Assembly (NCBI GenBank): GCA_003280915.1
Contig: QCDL01000001.1
Location: 124,001-188,000 of the forward strand
Reading direction: 5' to 3'
Length of the DNA stretch: 64,000 nt
Origin: Prochlorococcus sp. AG-355-I04
GTDB taxonomy: Bacteria; Cyanobacteriota; Cyanobacteriia; PCC-6307; Cyanobiaceae
Part shown: positions 36,841-46,121 of the stretch, in pieces
Layout of the letters: each line of letters starts with the position of its first letter
How positions within the stretch are numbered: the stretch's first letter is position 1
The notes under the pieces: model-generated
Told to the model about the DNA's origin: nothing
Database searches by the model: none
Seen by the model: the letters and a program-made list of their open reading frames with translations, nothing else
Made by a program: the position numbers and the translations under genes

Positions 36841-37446
36841 GTGGCAAACCATTTTTCACAACTTGCAAAAAAGTCAAGATCAAATGGAAGCTCAGAAAAA
36901 ATTTCAAAAGAACAATCAGGTAAGCCATCTCTAGACATTTATAAACTTGGTGATGATGTACTAAGACAAAATTCCAAAAGAATAACTAAAGTTGACGAAT
37001 CGATTAGAAAACTTGCTAGAGAAATGCTTCAAAGCATGTATGCAGCTAAAGGAATTGGACTTGCAGCACCTCAAATTGGTATTAATAAAGAGCTTCTTGT
37101 CATAGACGTAAATTTTGAAGATTCAGCAGCAGAGCCTCTCATATTAATCAATCCAGAAATTACAGACTTTGGTACAACCCTTAATTCATACGAAGAAGGT
37201 TGCTTGAGTATACCTGGCGTCTATTTGAATGTAGTAAGACCATCAACTATTAAATTAAAATTTAGAGATGAAATGGGGAGACCACGTAAAATGAAAGCAG
37301 ATGGAATTCTGGCGAGATGTATTCAACACGAAATGGATCACTTAAACGGAATATTATTTGTTGATAGAGTTACATCAAAAGATGATTTGAGCAAAGAACT
37401 AATAAAGGAAGGGTTTAACGAAAAAGACGTAATTTCTATTAATTAA
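36841..37446 (+). CDS. def: Peptide deformylase
   Basis: A 201-residue metalloenzyme removing the N-formyl group from nascent proteins. All three motifs are present: GIGLAAPQIG (71-80), EEGCLSIPG with metal ligand C121, and QHEMDHLNG with H163, E164 and H167. The CLSIPG form (not CLSVP) is common in cyanobacteria. It begins at GTG and has a 30-residue Ser/Lys-rich N-terminal extension. The HIT gene follows four bases after the stop. Confidence 0.97.
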   Translation: MANHFSQLAKKSRSNGSSEKISKEQSGKPSLDIYKLGDDVLRQNSKRITKVDESIRKLAREMLQSMYAAKGIGLAAPQIGINKELLVIDVNFEDSAAEPLILINPEITDFGTTLNSYEEGCLSIPGVYLNVVRPSTIKLKFRDEMGRPRKMKADGILARCIQHEMDHLNGILFVDRVTSKDDLSKELIKEGFNEKDVISIN

Positions 37447-37450
37447 TCTA

Positions 37451-37792
37451 ATGACTGAAACTACAATATTTCAAAAAATAATTAATGATGAAATACCCTG
37501 CGATAAACTTTATGAAGATGAATTTTGTATTGCGTTTAATGATATCCAAGCGCAAGCACCAGTTCACTTTTTAGTTATTCCAAAAAAACCTATTATTAGC
37601 TTACTAGATTGTATTGAAGAAGATGCAAATTTATTAGGGCATTTACTTTTTGTAGGTAGCAAAATAGCTAAATCAAAAAATTTAACTAATTGGAGAACAG
37701 TAATTAATACTGGAAAAGAATCGGGACAAACAGTTTTTCATTTACATATTCATTTTTTATCTGGAAGAAAAATGAAATGGCCCCCAGGTTAA
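37451..37792 (+). CDS. HIT-family nucleotide-binding protein (HinT-like)
   Basis: A 113-residue histidine-triad protein. The C-terminal HLHIHFLSGR motif (about 97-106) carries the catalytic triad H-x-H-x-H, and the N-terminal IFQKIINDEIPCDKLYEDE block is typical of HinT purine-nucleoside phosphoramidases. It follows def by four bases and is probably co-transcribed. The substrate in the cell is not known. Confidence 0.93.
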   Translation: MTETTIFQKIINDEIPCDKLYEDEFCIAFNDIQAQAPVHFLVIPKKPIISLLDCIEEDANLLGHLLFVGSKIAKSKNLTNWRTVINTGKESGQTVFHLHIHFLSGRKMKWPPG

Positions 37793-37838
37793 AACTCTCG
37801 AAAGAAATGTTTATGGGTTATAAATAAATAAAAACAAC

Positions 37839-38117
37839 ATGAATACTCCAGATTCCTTAAATTCAGAGTCCAAAAATTTATTCAATTTAATATCGAAAAA
37901 CTGGGAAGCCCTAGACGATTCACTCAAAACTAAGTTAATAAAAATTTGGAGAGTTTTAACTTATAAATGGCAATTACAAATTTTATTTAATCTCCCTTTT
38001 CTTTTATGGTGGGTATTAGATAAATCTTTTCCAAAAGTTCATGAATTTGATGCAAAAATCTTGAATTACTTGAATTTACCTGACTGGGCACTTTCCTTTA
38101 TTGGCTTTAGTCAATAG
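37839..38117 (+). CDS. Unknown small membrane-associated protein, 92 residues
   Basis: The N-terminal 45 residues are polar. A W-rich amphipathic to hydrophobic stretch follows (LTYKWQLQILFNLPFLLWWVLD, about 46-67), then a short tail ending in LPDWALSFIGFSQ. One membrane segment is likely. It lies between hinT-like and the ABC exporter gene on the same strand (46 and 41 bp gaps), which supports a role in this operon. No family recognised. Confidence 0.65.
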   Translation: MNTPDSLNSESKNLFNLISKNWEALDDSLKTKLIKIWRVLTYKWQLQILFNLPFLLWWVLDKSFPKVHEFDAKILNYLNLPDWALSFIGFSQ

Positions 38118-38158
38118 ACTTCTAAAAGTTATAATTTATCTTATAAAACTTTTGAGTA

Positions 38159-40141
38159 ATGAATACAGTAGTTAATAATAAATCCAAATTTATATTGCAA
38201 TTACAAAAACTAAGGAAGTTATCTCAGCCGTTTTTTCTTCCCATAGATCAATGTAATGGATTTCAATTCATATGGCTTTTGATTTCTCTTTTATTTTGTG
38301 TTGGTGGAATTGTTCTTGTTGGTCTTACAGGAATAATAAGTTTTTTTGAAAGCTTTCAACCAATTTTTCTTGAAAAGTATTTCGGAGGTGTAGTAAGTAC
38401 TGTCAATTCAATTTGGGCTGGGAGTTGGGGATTGCTTTTCTCTGCATTATTTCTAATTGGATCAGGAAGCTTTTTTAGCTTAAGACGTCAATTAAAAAAC
38501 CGTAGATGGTTACATTGGTTATTCCTTGCGATAATTGTATTAATGCTTTTAGCTGTAAACGGAATAAACGCAGGTATTGGATTCATTGCAAGAGATTTAA
38601 CAAATGCTTTAGTAGAAAAACAAGAAGAAGGATTTTATCGGATATTGGGGATTTACGCTTGTTGTTTCGCTGTGGCTTTACCAATACGGGTTTCCCAAAT
38701 ATTTTTTACATATAAGTTAGGAATAATTTGGAGAGAATGGCTTTCAAAAAGTCTAGTCAAAGATTATATGACTAATAAAGCTTATTACCAGTTAAATCCC
38801 AATGATGAAGAACAAACCGATGTAGATAATCCCGATCAAAGAATCACAGATGATACCCGAGCTTTTACTGGGCAAAGTCTCTCTTTCACATTAGGTATTT
38901 TTGATGCTCTACTAACATTTTCGCTTAATATTCTTATTTTATGGAGTATTAGTACAACACTTACTTTTTCTTTATTTGGTTACGCCGCATTTGCAACTTC
39001 TATTCTCTTAATTGCTGGAAAAAATCTTGTAAAGATTGACTTTGATCAACTCAGATATGAAGCAGATTTTCGATATGGCTTAGTACATATTCGCGATAAT
39101 GCAGAATCAATAGCCTTTTACTCTGGGGAGAATCCTGAGCGAAGTGAAACTGAAAGACGCTTAGGAGAAGTGGTGAGAAACTTTAATTTACTGATTATAT
39201 GGAGAGTAATAATAGACGTCATGAGAAGATCCATTAATTATGCTGGAAATTTCTTTCCATATTTAATAATGGCAATCCCTTACTTTAAAGGTGATATTGA
39301 TTATGGACGCTTTATTCAGGCAAGCTTTGCATTTGGAATGGTTGAAGGTTCGTTATTTTTCATTGTTAATCAAATCGAAGAACTTGCAAAATTTACCGCT
39401 GGTATTGGCAGATTAGAAGGATTCCAATCAAAAGTTGAATCCATTAGTCAAACCAACCCGACAAGCAATCAAAACGTTATTTCAGATTACCCCTCAATTC
39501 TTATTAATAATGCTGACCTTTGCCCACCAGGATCAAATAAAACAATAATTAAAAATTTAAATTTGAGCATCGACAATAATCAATCACTTTTGGTAGTTGG
39601 GCCATCTGGATGCGGAAAAACATCTTTACTAAGAATGATTAGTGGTTTATGGGAACCCGATCAGGGAATAATTAAAAAACCAAAAATTGGGGAATTATTA
39701 TTCATACCTCAAAAACCATATATGCTACTTGGTTCTTTAAGAGAACAATTATGTTATCCTACAGAAGTCAAGAAATTTAGTGATGAACATCTTACTTCTG
39801 TACTTCATGAAGTAAATTTAAAAACTTTAGTGGACCGGTATCCTAATCTTGATATCAAACAAGATTGGCCACGAATTCTTTCTTTAGGCGAGCAACAAAG
39901 ATTGGCTTTTGCAAGACTCTTACTAAATTCTCCAAGATTTGCAGTACTTGATGAAGCAACAAGTGCTTTAGATATTAACACTGAAAAAAAACTATATAGT
40001 TTACTTAAGGAAAGAGAACTTTCTCTAATTAGTGTTGGACATAGACCTAGCTTAAAAGATTTTCACGAAAATATTTTAGAATTAAATGGACAGGGAGACT
40101 GGAAATTATTGACTTCTGATAAGTATAATTTTAAGGATTAA
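38159..40141 (+). CDS. SbmA/BacA-like (ABCD-type) ABC transporter, fused permease-ATPase
   Basis: A 660-residue half-transporter. The N-terminal transmembrane domain has about six helices and the SbmA/BacA/ABCD-like features REWLSKSLVKDYMTNKAYYQL (read in two parts near 197-217) and DNPDQRITDDTRAF (about 223-236). The C-terminal ATPase has Walker A GPSGCGKTS near 481-489, signature LSLGEQQRLAFARLLL near 577-592 and Walker B FAVLDEATSALD. Related proteins move peptides, B12-like compounds or long acyl chains; the cargo is unknown. Eight bases separate it from the downstream Hli gene. Confidence 0.88.
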   Translation: MNTVVNNKSKFILQLQKLRKLSQPFFLPIDQCNGFQFIWLLISLLFCVGGIVLVGLTGIISFFESFQPIFLEKYFGGVVSTVNSIWAGSWGLLFSALFLIGSGSFFSLRRQLKNRRWLHWLFLAIIVLMLLAVNGINAGIGFIARDLTNALVEKQEEGFYRILGIYACCFAVALPIRVSQIFFTYKLGIIWREWLSKSLVKDYMTNKAYYQLNPNDEEQTDVDNPDQRITDDTRAFTGQSLSFTLGIFDALLTFSLNILILWSISTTLTFSLFGYAAFATSILLIAGKNLVKIDFDQLRYEADFRYGLVHIRDNAESIAFYSGENPERSETERRLGEVVRNFNLLIIWRVIIDVMRRSINYAGNFFPYLIMAIPYFKGDIDYGRFIQASFAFGMVEGSLFFIVNQIEELAKFTAGIGRLEGFQSKVESISQTNPTSNQNVISDYPSILINNADLCPPGSNKTIIKNLNLSIDNNQSLLVVGPSGCGKTSLLRMISGLWEPDQGIIKKPKIGELLFIPQKPYMLLGSLREQLCYPTEVKKFSDEHLTSVLHEVNLKTLVDRYPNLDIKQDWPRILSLGEQQRLAFARLLLNSPRFAVLDEATSALDINTEKKLYSLLKERELSLISVGHRPSLKDFHENILELNGQGDWKLLTSDKYNFKD

Positions 40142-40148
40142 AAAAAAA

Positions 40149-40424
40149 ATGAATTCGAAAGAAGAACAAACTAACTCAGAAGACACTAATCTAGAAAATG
40201 AGAGTTTTTTAGAACAGCAGAAAGATCCAAATTATATGAATGAACAAATTGGAGATAATCAATTAGATGAAAAATCGATAGAAATTAAAGATGAATATAA
40301 ATTTGGATGGAGTAGTTATTCTGAAAAAACTAATGGAAGATTTGCAATGATTGGCTTTCTTTCAATAATATTGATTGAACTATTTAGTAAACAATCGTTT
40401 TTAAAATGGGCAGGAATCCTATAA
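40149..40424 (+). CDS. High-light-inducible-type protein with acidic N-terminal extension
   Basis: A 91-residue protein. The first 50 residues are acidic and low in complexity. The C-terminal part (FGWSSYSEKTNGRFAMIGFL, about 53-72, then IILIELFSKQ) is a chlorophyll-binding Hli helix with E-K-x-N-G-R-x-A-M. It follows the SbmA-like exporter by eight bases. The extension makes it longer than the 48-residue Hli at 11,974-12,120. Convergent with ycf66, stops abutting. Confidence 0.88.
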   Translation: MNSKEEQTNSEDTNLENESFLEQQKDPNYMNEQIGDNQLDEKSIEIKDEYKFGWSSYSEKTNGRFAMIGFLSIILIELFSKQSFLKWAGIL

Positions 40425-41354
40425 TTAATCATCAAATCTAGAACTGTTATCTCTAGGTTTTTTCTTGTTTGTTCCAACGTTATATCTACTATTTTGGTTT
40501 TTTGAACTTGATCTAGCTGAAGAGCTTACTCTACGAGTCTCACGTGGTTTTTTAGCTTGATTAGCATCTTTAAATGAAGCATCTTCTACTTGAGCTGTTG
40601 AAGATTGCTGCCTAATAGGGGGTCTAGTAGGTTGCTTTCTTAATGGAGAGGAATCAGCAGGAGGAGAAATATTATCTTGTCTAGAAACTGTCCGATTCAT
40701 TCTGGGTCTTGACCCTGTTTTAACTTCATCGCGAGATAAATTTCTTCTTTCACCAAAGTTATTTGTTTCTGGTTGTTTCCTATTTCTGTCTTCAGAAGTC
40801 TTTCTTCTCCTTCTTATAGGCTCGTCATTGTCAAACTGACTTATTTCCCGTGTAGATGGCCTACTTCTACTTGCTGCAGCAGAAGGTATGGCTCTTGAAG
40901 CATTCCTCCTACGAGATCTCCCCTCCGTATAATCTTCTTCAAATTCATCTTCTTGAGGTTTAAATCTTCTTGATGGTCTTTCAGATTCTTCAAACCTATC
41001 ATAATCGTCATTAAATCGACCTCTAGAATTTCTTGGAACATCAGGAATAGGATCATCATCAAAATAAGATGACCTTCTAGCTTGATCAGTAGCAACTCCC
41101 CTCAATCGCACACTTTCATATGCGAAAAAAACTGTAGTTCCTGCTAATAAAAACTGACCAAACTGAAGGATAGGATCTAACCTCCAGCCTTGAAAAAATA
41201 ATATTCCTCCGCACAAAAGTCCAATCGCTGCGAAGAAAACATCATAATCTCTCGCCAAAGCAGGCTTAAAGGACCTCAAAAAGTAAAGGCCTCCTCCACA
41301 TACTGCGAGAACTATACCAACAATACTGGCCCAATTTAGACTAGCATTGACCAC
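40425..41354 (-). CDS. ycf66: Ycf66-family membrane protein
   Basis: A 309-residue protein. The first 95 residues match Ycf66: three membrane segments including IVGIVLAVCGGGLYFLRSF and LCGGILFFQGWRLDPILQFGQ, then SVRLRGVATDQARRSSYF. The rest (about 96-309) is a disordered, Arg/Ser/Pro/Asp-rich tail with net positive charge. Plastid ycf66 is of unknown function but is conserved in photosynthetic lineages. Placed 80 bp downstream of psbX on the same strand. Confidence 0.88.
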   Translation of the reverse strand: MVNASLNWASIVGIVLAVCGGGLYFLRSFKPALARDYDVFFAAIGLLCGGILFFQGWRLDPILQFGQFLLAGTTVFFAYESVRLRGVATDQARRSSYFDDDPIPDVPRNSRGRFNDDYDRFEESERPSRRFKPQEDEFEEDYTEGRSRRRNASRAIPSAAASRSRPSTREISQFDNDEPIRRRRKTSEDRNRKQPETNNFGERRNLSRDEVKTGSRPRMNRTVSRQDNISPPADSSPLRKQPTRPPIRQQSSTAQVEDASFKDANQAKKPRETRRVSSSARSSSKNQNSRYNVGTNKKKPRDNSSRFDD

Positions 41355-41434
41355 ATTCTTTCTCCAAAAAATTATTTTTTAAAGGGTTACTTAAATCCCC
41401 TATATATATAGTGTACTTAAAACTTCTACAAAAA

Positions 41435-41620
41435 CTAGCGTCTTCCAGTAGAAGTACGATCGAGGGAATCTTTCTGGCTTACAAAAATCAAAAATGCAGT
41501 GGCCGGAATAACGATAAGTAAGGCAGCCGCAATAAAACTACCTATCATTCCCACTGCGGAATTATTTGCAACTTCAGCAGAAAAATCTGCGGCTAGTAAT
41601 AAATTTGAGATTTGAAACAC
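41435..41620 (-). CDS. psbX: Photosystem II reaction centre protein X
   Basis: A 61-residue thylakoid protein. A short N-terminal stretch ([20 protein letters not shown]) precedes a single helix (about 23-47, [20 protein letters not shown]) and a charged stromal tail [16 protein letters not shown]. The helix and the SQKD tail are typical of PsbX in Prochlorococcus, which carries a longer N-terminus than freshwater cyanobacteria. PsbX lies at the periphery of photosystem II near cytochrome b559. Divergent from the yggT gene. Confidence 0.88.
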   Translation of the reverse strand: MFQISNLLLAADFSAEVANNSAVGMIGSFIAAALLIVIPATAFLIFVSQKDSLDRTSTGRR

Positions 41621-41701
41621 TTTTTAAATATTTAATTCTCAATTTATAATACGAATTAAATACGTTTCAATGGGTTATTTATTAAGATGAATTAAATATT
41701 T

Positions 41702-42016
41702 GTGATTTCCTTGCTTGTAAACTCTCTTCAAATTTTAGATATTAGTTTGGGAATTTCTCTTTCATACCTAACTATAGTTTTTCTAATAAGATTAATACTT
41801 ACTTGGTACCCAAAAATTGATTTAAGTAAAGGTTTATGGTTATTAGTTTCAATACCATCAAGCTCTATTCTTAATTTAACAAGAAAACTAATTCCTCCTA
41901 TTGGAGGCGTTGATGTTGGACCCGTAATTTGGATCGGATTTATAAGCTTTTTAAGAGAAATATTAGTCGGTCAGCAAGGGCTTATAAAACTTGCATTGCA
42001 TACACATATTTCATAG
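41702..42016 (+). CDS. YggT-family membrane protein
   Basis: A 104-residue protein with two hydrophobic segments and the YggT signature LIRLILTWYPKIDLSKGLW near 28-46, then LTRKLIPPIGGVDVGPVIWI. Family members are linked to chloroplast-type membrane biogenesis, cytochrome b6 assembly or division in different lineages; the role here is unknown. Starts at GTG at 41702. Convergent with accC, 18 bp apart. Confidence 0.9.
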   Translation: MISLLVNSLQILDISLGISLSYLTIVFLIRLILTWYPKIDLSKGLWLLVSIPSSSILNLTRKLIPPIGGVDVGPVIWIGFISFLREILVGQQGLIKLALHTHIS

Positions 42017-42034
42017 AAATCTTTTAATTATTTC

Positions 42035-43381
42035 TCAGTAATTTGGCAATAATTCTTCTTCTACATATTTAGTATGTATTTTACCCTGCTTAAATTTAGA
42101 TTTATTCAGCAAGGTTAGATGAAAGTTAATTGTTGTAGGAATACCAGTTACTGCACATTCATTTAAAGCCCTATTCATACGTTTAATTGCAGTATTACGA
42201 TCCTTTCCCCAGACTATTAATTTACCAATTAATGAGTCATAGAAAGGAGGAATTTCATAGCCTGTATAGACATGACTATCCACCCTAACACCAGGACCAC
42301 CAGGAGGAAGCCACCCAGTTATTTTCCCAGGTGATGGTCGAAAATTGTGAGAAGGATCTTCAGCATTGATTCTACATTCAATAGCATGACCGTTTAAATG
42401 GATATCATCCTGATTAAATTCCAAGTTTGCTCCGCTTGCGATTTTAATTTGCTCAGCTATTAAATCAACTCCTGTAACCATTTCAGTAACAGGATGTTCA
42501 ACTTGAATCCTAGTATTCATCTCCATAAAATAAAAATTATCATCATCAACTAAAAATTCAACTGTCCCCGCCCCTTCGTAGCCGATACTTTTTGCAGCAG
42601 CAATAGCTGCATTCCCCATTTTTTTTCTTAGCTCAGTATTAATTGCAGGACTAGGAGACTCCTCTAGTAACTTCTGATGTCTTCTTTGAACTGAACAATC
42701 TCGCTCTCCTAAATGAACAACATTACCCGATCTGTCGGCCAAAATTTGAATTTCTACATGTCTAGGCTTCTTTATAAATTTCTCCATATATAACCCGTCA
42801 TTACCAAAAGCTGCTTCTGCTTCTCCCTGAGCTGCTTTAAACATTTTTTCTAGATTATCAGAGTTTTCAACCAACCGCATACCTCTTCCACCTCCTCCAG
42901 CAGTGGCTTTAATAATTACCGGATAGCCAATATCATCTGCCAATTTATAAGCCTCATCAACATTTGATAACAAGCCTTTACTACCAGGTACTGTTGGAAC
43001 TCCAACTGCTTCCATAGTTTCTTTAGCTGTAGATTTATCTCCCATAGATCTAATAGCTTTTGGAGATGGGCCAATAAAAACTATGCCGTGATCATTGCAC
43101 ATCTCAGCAAATTTATCATTTTCCGCAAGAAAGCCATAGCCAGGATGAATAGCATCAACTCCTCTCGATGTAGCAGCGGCAAGTATATTTGGAATATTTA
43201 AATAACTCTTATTACTTAATGAATCTCCTACACAAACCGCCTCATCAGCAAGCTGAACATGCAATGCTTTTTTATCTACAGTGCTAAAAACTGCAACGGT
43301 TGCAATACCTAGTTCTCTACAACTTCTGACAATTCGTAAAGCTATTTCTCCACGATTAGCAATTAAAACTTTTTCAACCAT
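42035..43381 (-). CDS. accC: Acetyl-CoA carboxylase, biotin carboxylase subunit
   Basis: A 448-residue ATP-grasp enzyme carboxylating biotin on AccB in fatty acid synthesis. Landmarks are the N-terminal [19 protein letters not shown], the glycine-rich ATP loop [13 protein letters not shown] near 159-171, HVEIQILAD near 209-217, [18 protein letters not shown] near 288-305 with the catalytic E288/R292/V-E region, and the C-terminal biotin carboxylase domain. Complete. About 260 bp upstream are AT-rich and without a clear gene up to the tRNA. Confidence 0.97.
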   Translation of the reverse strand: MVEKVLIANRGEIALRIVRSCRELGIATVAVFSTVDKKALHVQLADEAVCVGDSLSNKSYLNIPNILAAATSRGVDAIHPGYGFLAENDKFAEMCNDHGIVFIGPSPKAIRSMGDKSTAKETMEAVGVPTVPGSKGLLSNVDEAYKLADDIGYPVIIKATAGGGGRGMRLVENSDNLEKMFKAAQGEAEAAFGNDGLYMEKFIKKPRHVEIQILADRSGNVVHLGERDCSVQRRHQKLLEESPSPAINTELRKKMGNAAIAAAKSIGYEGAGTVEFLVDDDNFYFMEMNTRIQVEHPVTEMVTGVDLIAEQIKIASGANLEFNQDDIHLNGHAIECRINAEDPSHNFRPSPGKITGWLPPGGPGVRVDSHVYTGYEIPPFYDSLIGKLIVWGKDRNTAIKRMNRALNECAVTGIPTTINFHLTLLNKSKFKQGKIHTKYVEEELLPNY

Positions 43382-43644
43382 TATGAAAATAAAATTGAAG
43401 AAATGAAATGACTTAAAATAAAAAATTATTTGCCAAAGTATTCAACAAAATTTTTTAGTGATCAGAGGACATTTTTTACAATACAACCTAAAACGTTATA
43501 TATGTATAAATATTTGTTTTATGCAATAGAAAAATTATTCATCATATTCAAAAAAACTCTTTTTGAACTACATTCTTAATTCAGCCAATAATGTATGATA
43601 TTTTTAAGGTTTAAGCATCCCCCCCCTGCTGCTGAAAACCCTTT

Positions 43645-43726
43645 GCGGACGTGGCGGAATTGGTAGACGCGCACGTCTAAGGAGCGTGTGGCTTCGGCCT
43701 TGCGAGTTCAAGTCTCGCCGTCCGCA
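43645..43726 (+). tRNA. tRNA-Leu (anticodon AAG)
   Basis: A class II tRNA. The acceptor stem GCGGACG (43645-43651) pairs with CGTCCGC (43719-43725), discriminator A at 43726, and CCA is not encoded. The anticodon stem CACGT/GCGTG (43672-76, 43684-88) closes the loop CTAAGGA, which places anticodon AAG at 43679-43681. A variable arm (TGGC-TTCG-GCCT) and a T arm (GCGAG-TTCAAGT-CTCGC) complete it. A34 would be expected to be deaminated to inosine. The 3' end is 25 bp before the next gene's likely ATG. A run of eight C residues lies at 43619-43626. Confidence 0.95.
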
Positions 43727-43751
43727 TTTAATGTATTCTGGTTTAACTGCA

Positions 43752-45017
43752 ATGAAAAAAGAAACAGTTGCAGTAGTTATAATTTCCAATGGTCCTGGTG
43801 AATTAACTACATGGGTAAATCCTGTAGTGGATGAGTTAAACAAAATAAATAAATCACTATGTGATGAAGATAAACAAGATTTCACTCTTAGGTTAGTCCT
43901 TGTTCCTTGCCCAAATGCCACTGGTAAAGAATTTTTAGTTGCAAATTCATGGAATAAATTCGAATTAATTACAAAAGCCAAAAGTTTTTGGAAATTATTA
44001 ATAAAGCCACATTCTTTTGCTGATTGGCCCAAAAAAGGAGTAGTTATTTTCCTTGGTGGGGATCAATTTTGGAGCATTTTATTAGCTAAAAGATTAGGTT
44101 ATTTAAACATCACATATGCTGAATGGGTTTCACGATGGCCTAAATGGACCAATGAAATTGCTGCTATGAATATAAAAGTAAAAGAGTTAATACCTAAAAG
44201 ATATAAATATAAATGTAAAGTAATTGGCGATTTGATGGCAGATATCAAACTTAATAGCGAAATATCATTAAGAAATAAAGAAAAACACTACATTGCATTA
44301 TTACCTGGTTCAAAGAAAGCAAAGCTTTCTATTGGAATTCCTTTCTTCTTAGAAGTTGCAGATCATATCGCTAAAGAAAATCAAAATATAAATTTTATAA
44401 TCCCCATTGCACCAACTACTGATAAAAGTGAATATTTATTTTTTCAAAGCAACAAAAATCCAATTGCTAAATATTACTCATCAAAAATCAAAACAATTAA
44501 AAACTTCAAAGACTCTAGTTTTGATTATGTAATTGAAACATCCAAAAAAACAAAGATTTATCTAATCAAGAAACATCCTTGCTATGAAATATTAAAAGAA
44601 TGTGATCTTGCAATTACAACTGTAGGAGCAAATACTGCAGAATTAGCAGCAATTAGTCTTCCAATGTTAGTTGTTCTGCCAACTCAACATTTAAATATGA
44701 TGAACGCTTGGGATGGTATTTTTGGAGTAGTTGGAAAAATTTCATTCATAAATAGATTCCTAACTTTTATAATTAAAAATTTCTATTTTAAAAAAAAGAA
44801 GTTTTTTGCTTGGCCAAATATTAAGGCTAAAAGAATGATTGTCCCTGAAAGGATAGGTAATATTTCGACAATAAAAATTGCAAGAGAAGTACTATTTCTT
44901 ATTAAAAATAGAGATCAATTAAAAAGTATTAGGGATAATCTAAACAAAGAAAGAGGCGATAAAGGCGCTGCAAAAAAACTTGCTTCTATAGTTGTTAATT
45001 CAATAAAAAAACTTTAA
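43752..45017 (+). CDS. LpxB-related glycosyltransferase-like protein of cyanobacteria
   Basis: About 421 residues. The N-terminus VAVVIISNGPGELTTWVNPV (about 6-25) and AITTVGANTAELAAISLPMLVVLPTQ near 297-322 resemble lipid-A-disaccharide synthase-related proteins that cyanobacteria keep in addition to LpxB; the latter motif sits where LpxB-type GT-B enzymes bind nucleotide sugar. Reaction and substrate are unknown. The ATG at 43752 is preferred; one at 43731 would begin four bases after the tRNA. The stop is four bases before that of the PRC-barrel gene. Confidence 0.78.
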   Translation: MKKETVAVVIISNGPGELTTWVNPVVDELNKINKSLCDEDKQDFTLRLVLVPCPNATGKEFLVANSWNKFELITKAKSFWKLLIKPHSFADWPKKGVVIFLGGDQFWSILLAKRLGYLNITYAEWVSRWPKWTNEIAAMNIKVKELIPKRYKYKCKVIGDLMADIKLNSEISLRNKEKHYIALLPGSKKAKLSIGIPFFLEVADHIAKENQNINFIIPIAPTTDKSEYLFFQSNKNPIAKYYSSKIKTIKNFKDSSFDYVIETSKKTKIYLIKKHPCYEILKECDLAITTVGANTAELAAISLPMLVVLPTQHLNMMNAWDGIFGVVGKISFINRFLTFIIKNFYFKKKKFFAWPNIKAKRMIVPERIGNISTIKIAREVLFLIKNRDQLKSIRDNLNKERGDKGAAKKLASIVVNSIKKL

Positions 45018-45020
45018 CAA

Positions 45021-46076
45021 TTACCAAGGATCATCAATTTCAAACTTTTCTGATTTTTTATTATCTTGAACTAAATTTTGTTCGTTAAGTGGTTCAATAT
45101 CTAAAGTTTCAGTTGCATTTTGAATTGGTCTTTTCGAAGCTAAATTATTAGTTGATTGTTTTTTTTGCTTTAAATCAATATTGTTTTTTTCATCTATTTG
45201 ATTAACACTATTTTGATTCTGGATCTGATCAGCATCATCATTATCCATGTATAGCTTTTTTCTATTATTTATTTCTTCTTCAGAACCTTTTAATTCAACA
45301 TATTCAAGTTCATCTTCATAATCATCTTCATAATCATCTTCATAATCATCCTGTTCAACAACTTCTTCATATTCCTCGACCAAATTGTTTTGCTGTTCTG
45401 ATTCAGAACCTGAAAGTAACTGATTTTCAACAGGTACAAGATTTGCTGAGTATCCATTTACTTCCCTTTCATCCCATGAAGAACCCCCGACTCCAAGTTT
45501 CTCAAGTAATCCACTGCTTAGTTGCTTCAATTTCTCTTCAGCACCTTCATAAACAATAATCCTATCGGTACCACTACTTACAATTTCCTCTACAGGTATT
45601 TCCCAAGTACTTAAAACTCCCTCGCCTAAAAGCGGAACACCAACAGCACCCATAACAAGAGATATCAAATCCCCAGTCTCAATATCAAAAGAAAAGCCAA
45701 GAACTCTTCCCAGAAGTTGTCCAGATTCTGTGATCACTTGACAATTAATTACCTTCCCATACCTTTCTGGAGAAAAACTTTCACTCAAAGAATCTAGGGA
45801 GTCAACTAATATGACATCTCCAACTTGCTTTATACTTTCTAAAGGCATCCATTTTGGCAAACCTGGTAAAAATCTTGTAAGTGGATTATCTCTTAGTCCC
45901 AAAGCTACCACCTCTCTTCTATCAATATCAACAACAACTTCGCCAACTACGCCTAGCCGCCTTCCAGTATCAGTAGTTATCACTTGTGTTCCCATTAATT
46001 CTGACCTTAACCATAAACGATCAATAGGGACCGAGTTAGGGAGATTCTTATTAGCAGATGTGTTAGACAAGCTCAT
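45021..46076 (-). CDS. PRC-barrel domain protein with acidic tail
   Basis: A 351-residue protein. Two PRC-barrel-like units occur at about 18-90 (LMGTQVITTDTGRRLGVVGE, then VDSLDSLSESF) and about 110-180 (QVITESGQLLGRVLGFSFD). The C-terminal half is acidic and low in complexity, including a DDYE run near 243-257 produced by a 12 bp DNA tandem repeat. PRC barrels occur in photosynthetic reaction centre H subunits and RimM. In cyanobacteria such proteins are abundant and uncharacterised. No membrane segment. 45 bp downstream of smc. Confidence 0.83.
   Translation of the reverse strand: MSLSNTSANKNLPNSVPIDRLWLRSELMGTQVITTDTGRRLGVVGEVVVDIDRREVVALGLRDNPLTRFLPGLPKWMPLESIKQVGDVILVDSLDSLSESFSPERYGKVINCQVITESGQLLGRVLGFSFDIETGDLISLVMGAVGVPLLGEGVLSTWEIPVEEIVSSGTDRIIVYEGAEEKLKQLSSGLLEKLGVGGSSWDEREVNGYSANLVPVENQLLSGSESEQQNNLVEEYEEVVEQDDYEDDYEDDYEDELEYVELKGSEEEINNRKKLYMDNDDADQIQNQNSVNQIDEKNNIDLKQKKQSTNNLASKRPIQNATETLDIEPLNEQNLVQDNKKSEKFEIDDPW
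45311..45350. repeat. 12-bp tandem repeat within the PRC-barrel gene
   Basis: The unit CATCTTCATAAT is repeated three times and partly a fourth time. On the coding strand it gives E-D-D-Y repeats (EDDYEDDYEDDYEDE). Such repeats can change copy number by slippage without shifting the reading frame, because the unit is a multiple of three. Confidence 0.85.
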
Positions 46077-46121
46077 AAATTTCTTTTTATCATTCTGACG
46101 TATAAATTTAAAAAAGTGTGT

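Noticed and set aside
43502-43579. A 25-codon ATG frame (plus strand) upstream of tRNA-Leu
   Set aside because: Very short, no clear ribosome-binding site and no recognisable membrane or family pattern beyond what AT-rich DNA gives by chance.
43604-44032. A 142-codon open frame on the minus strand across the tRNA-Leu and the LpxB-related gene
   Set aside because: It lies wholly antisense to the tRNA and to a conserved gene, and its translation looks like a reverse-complement artefact.
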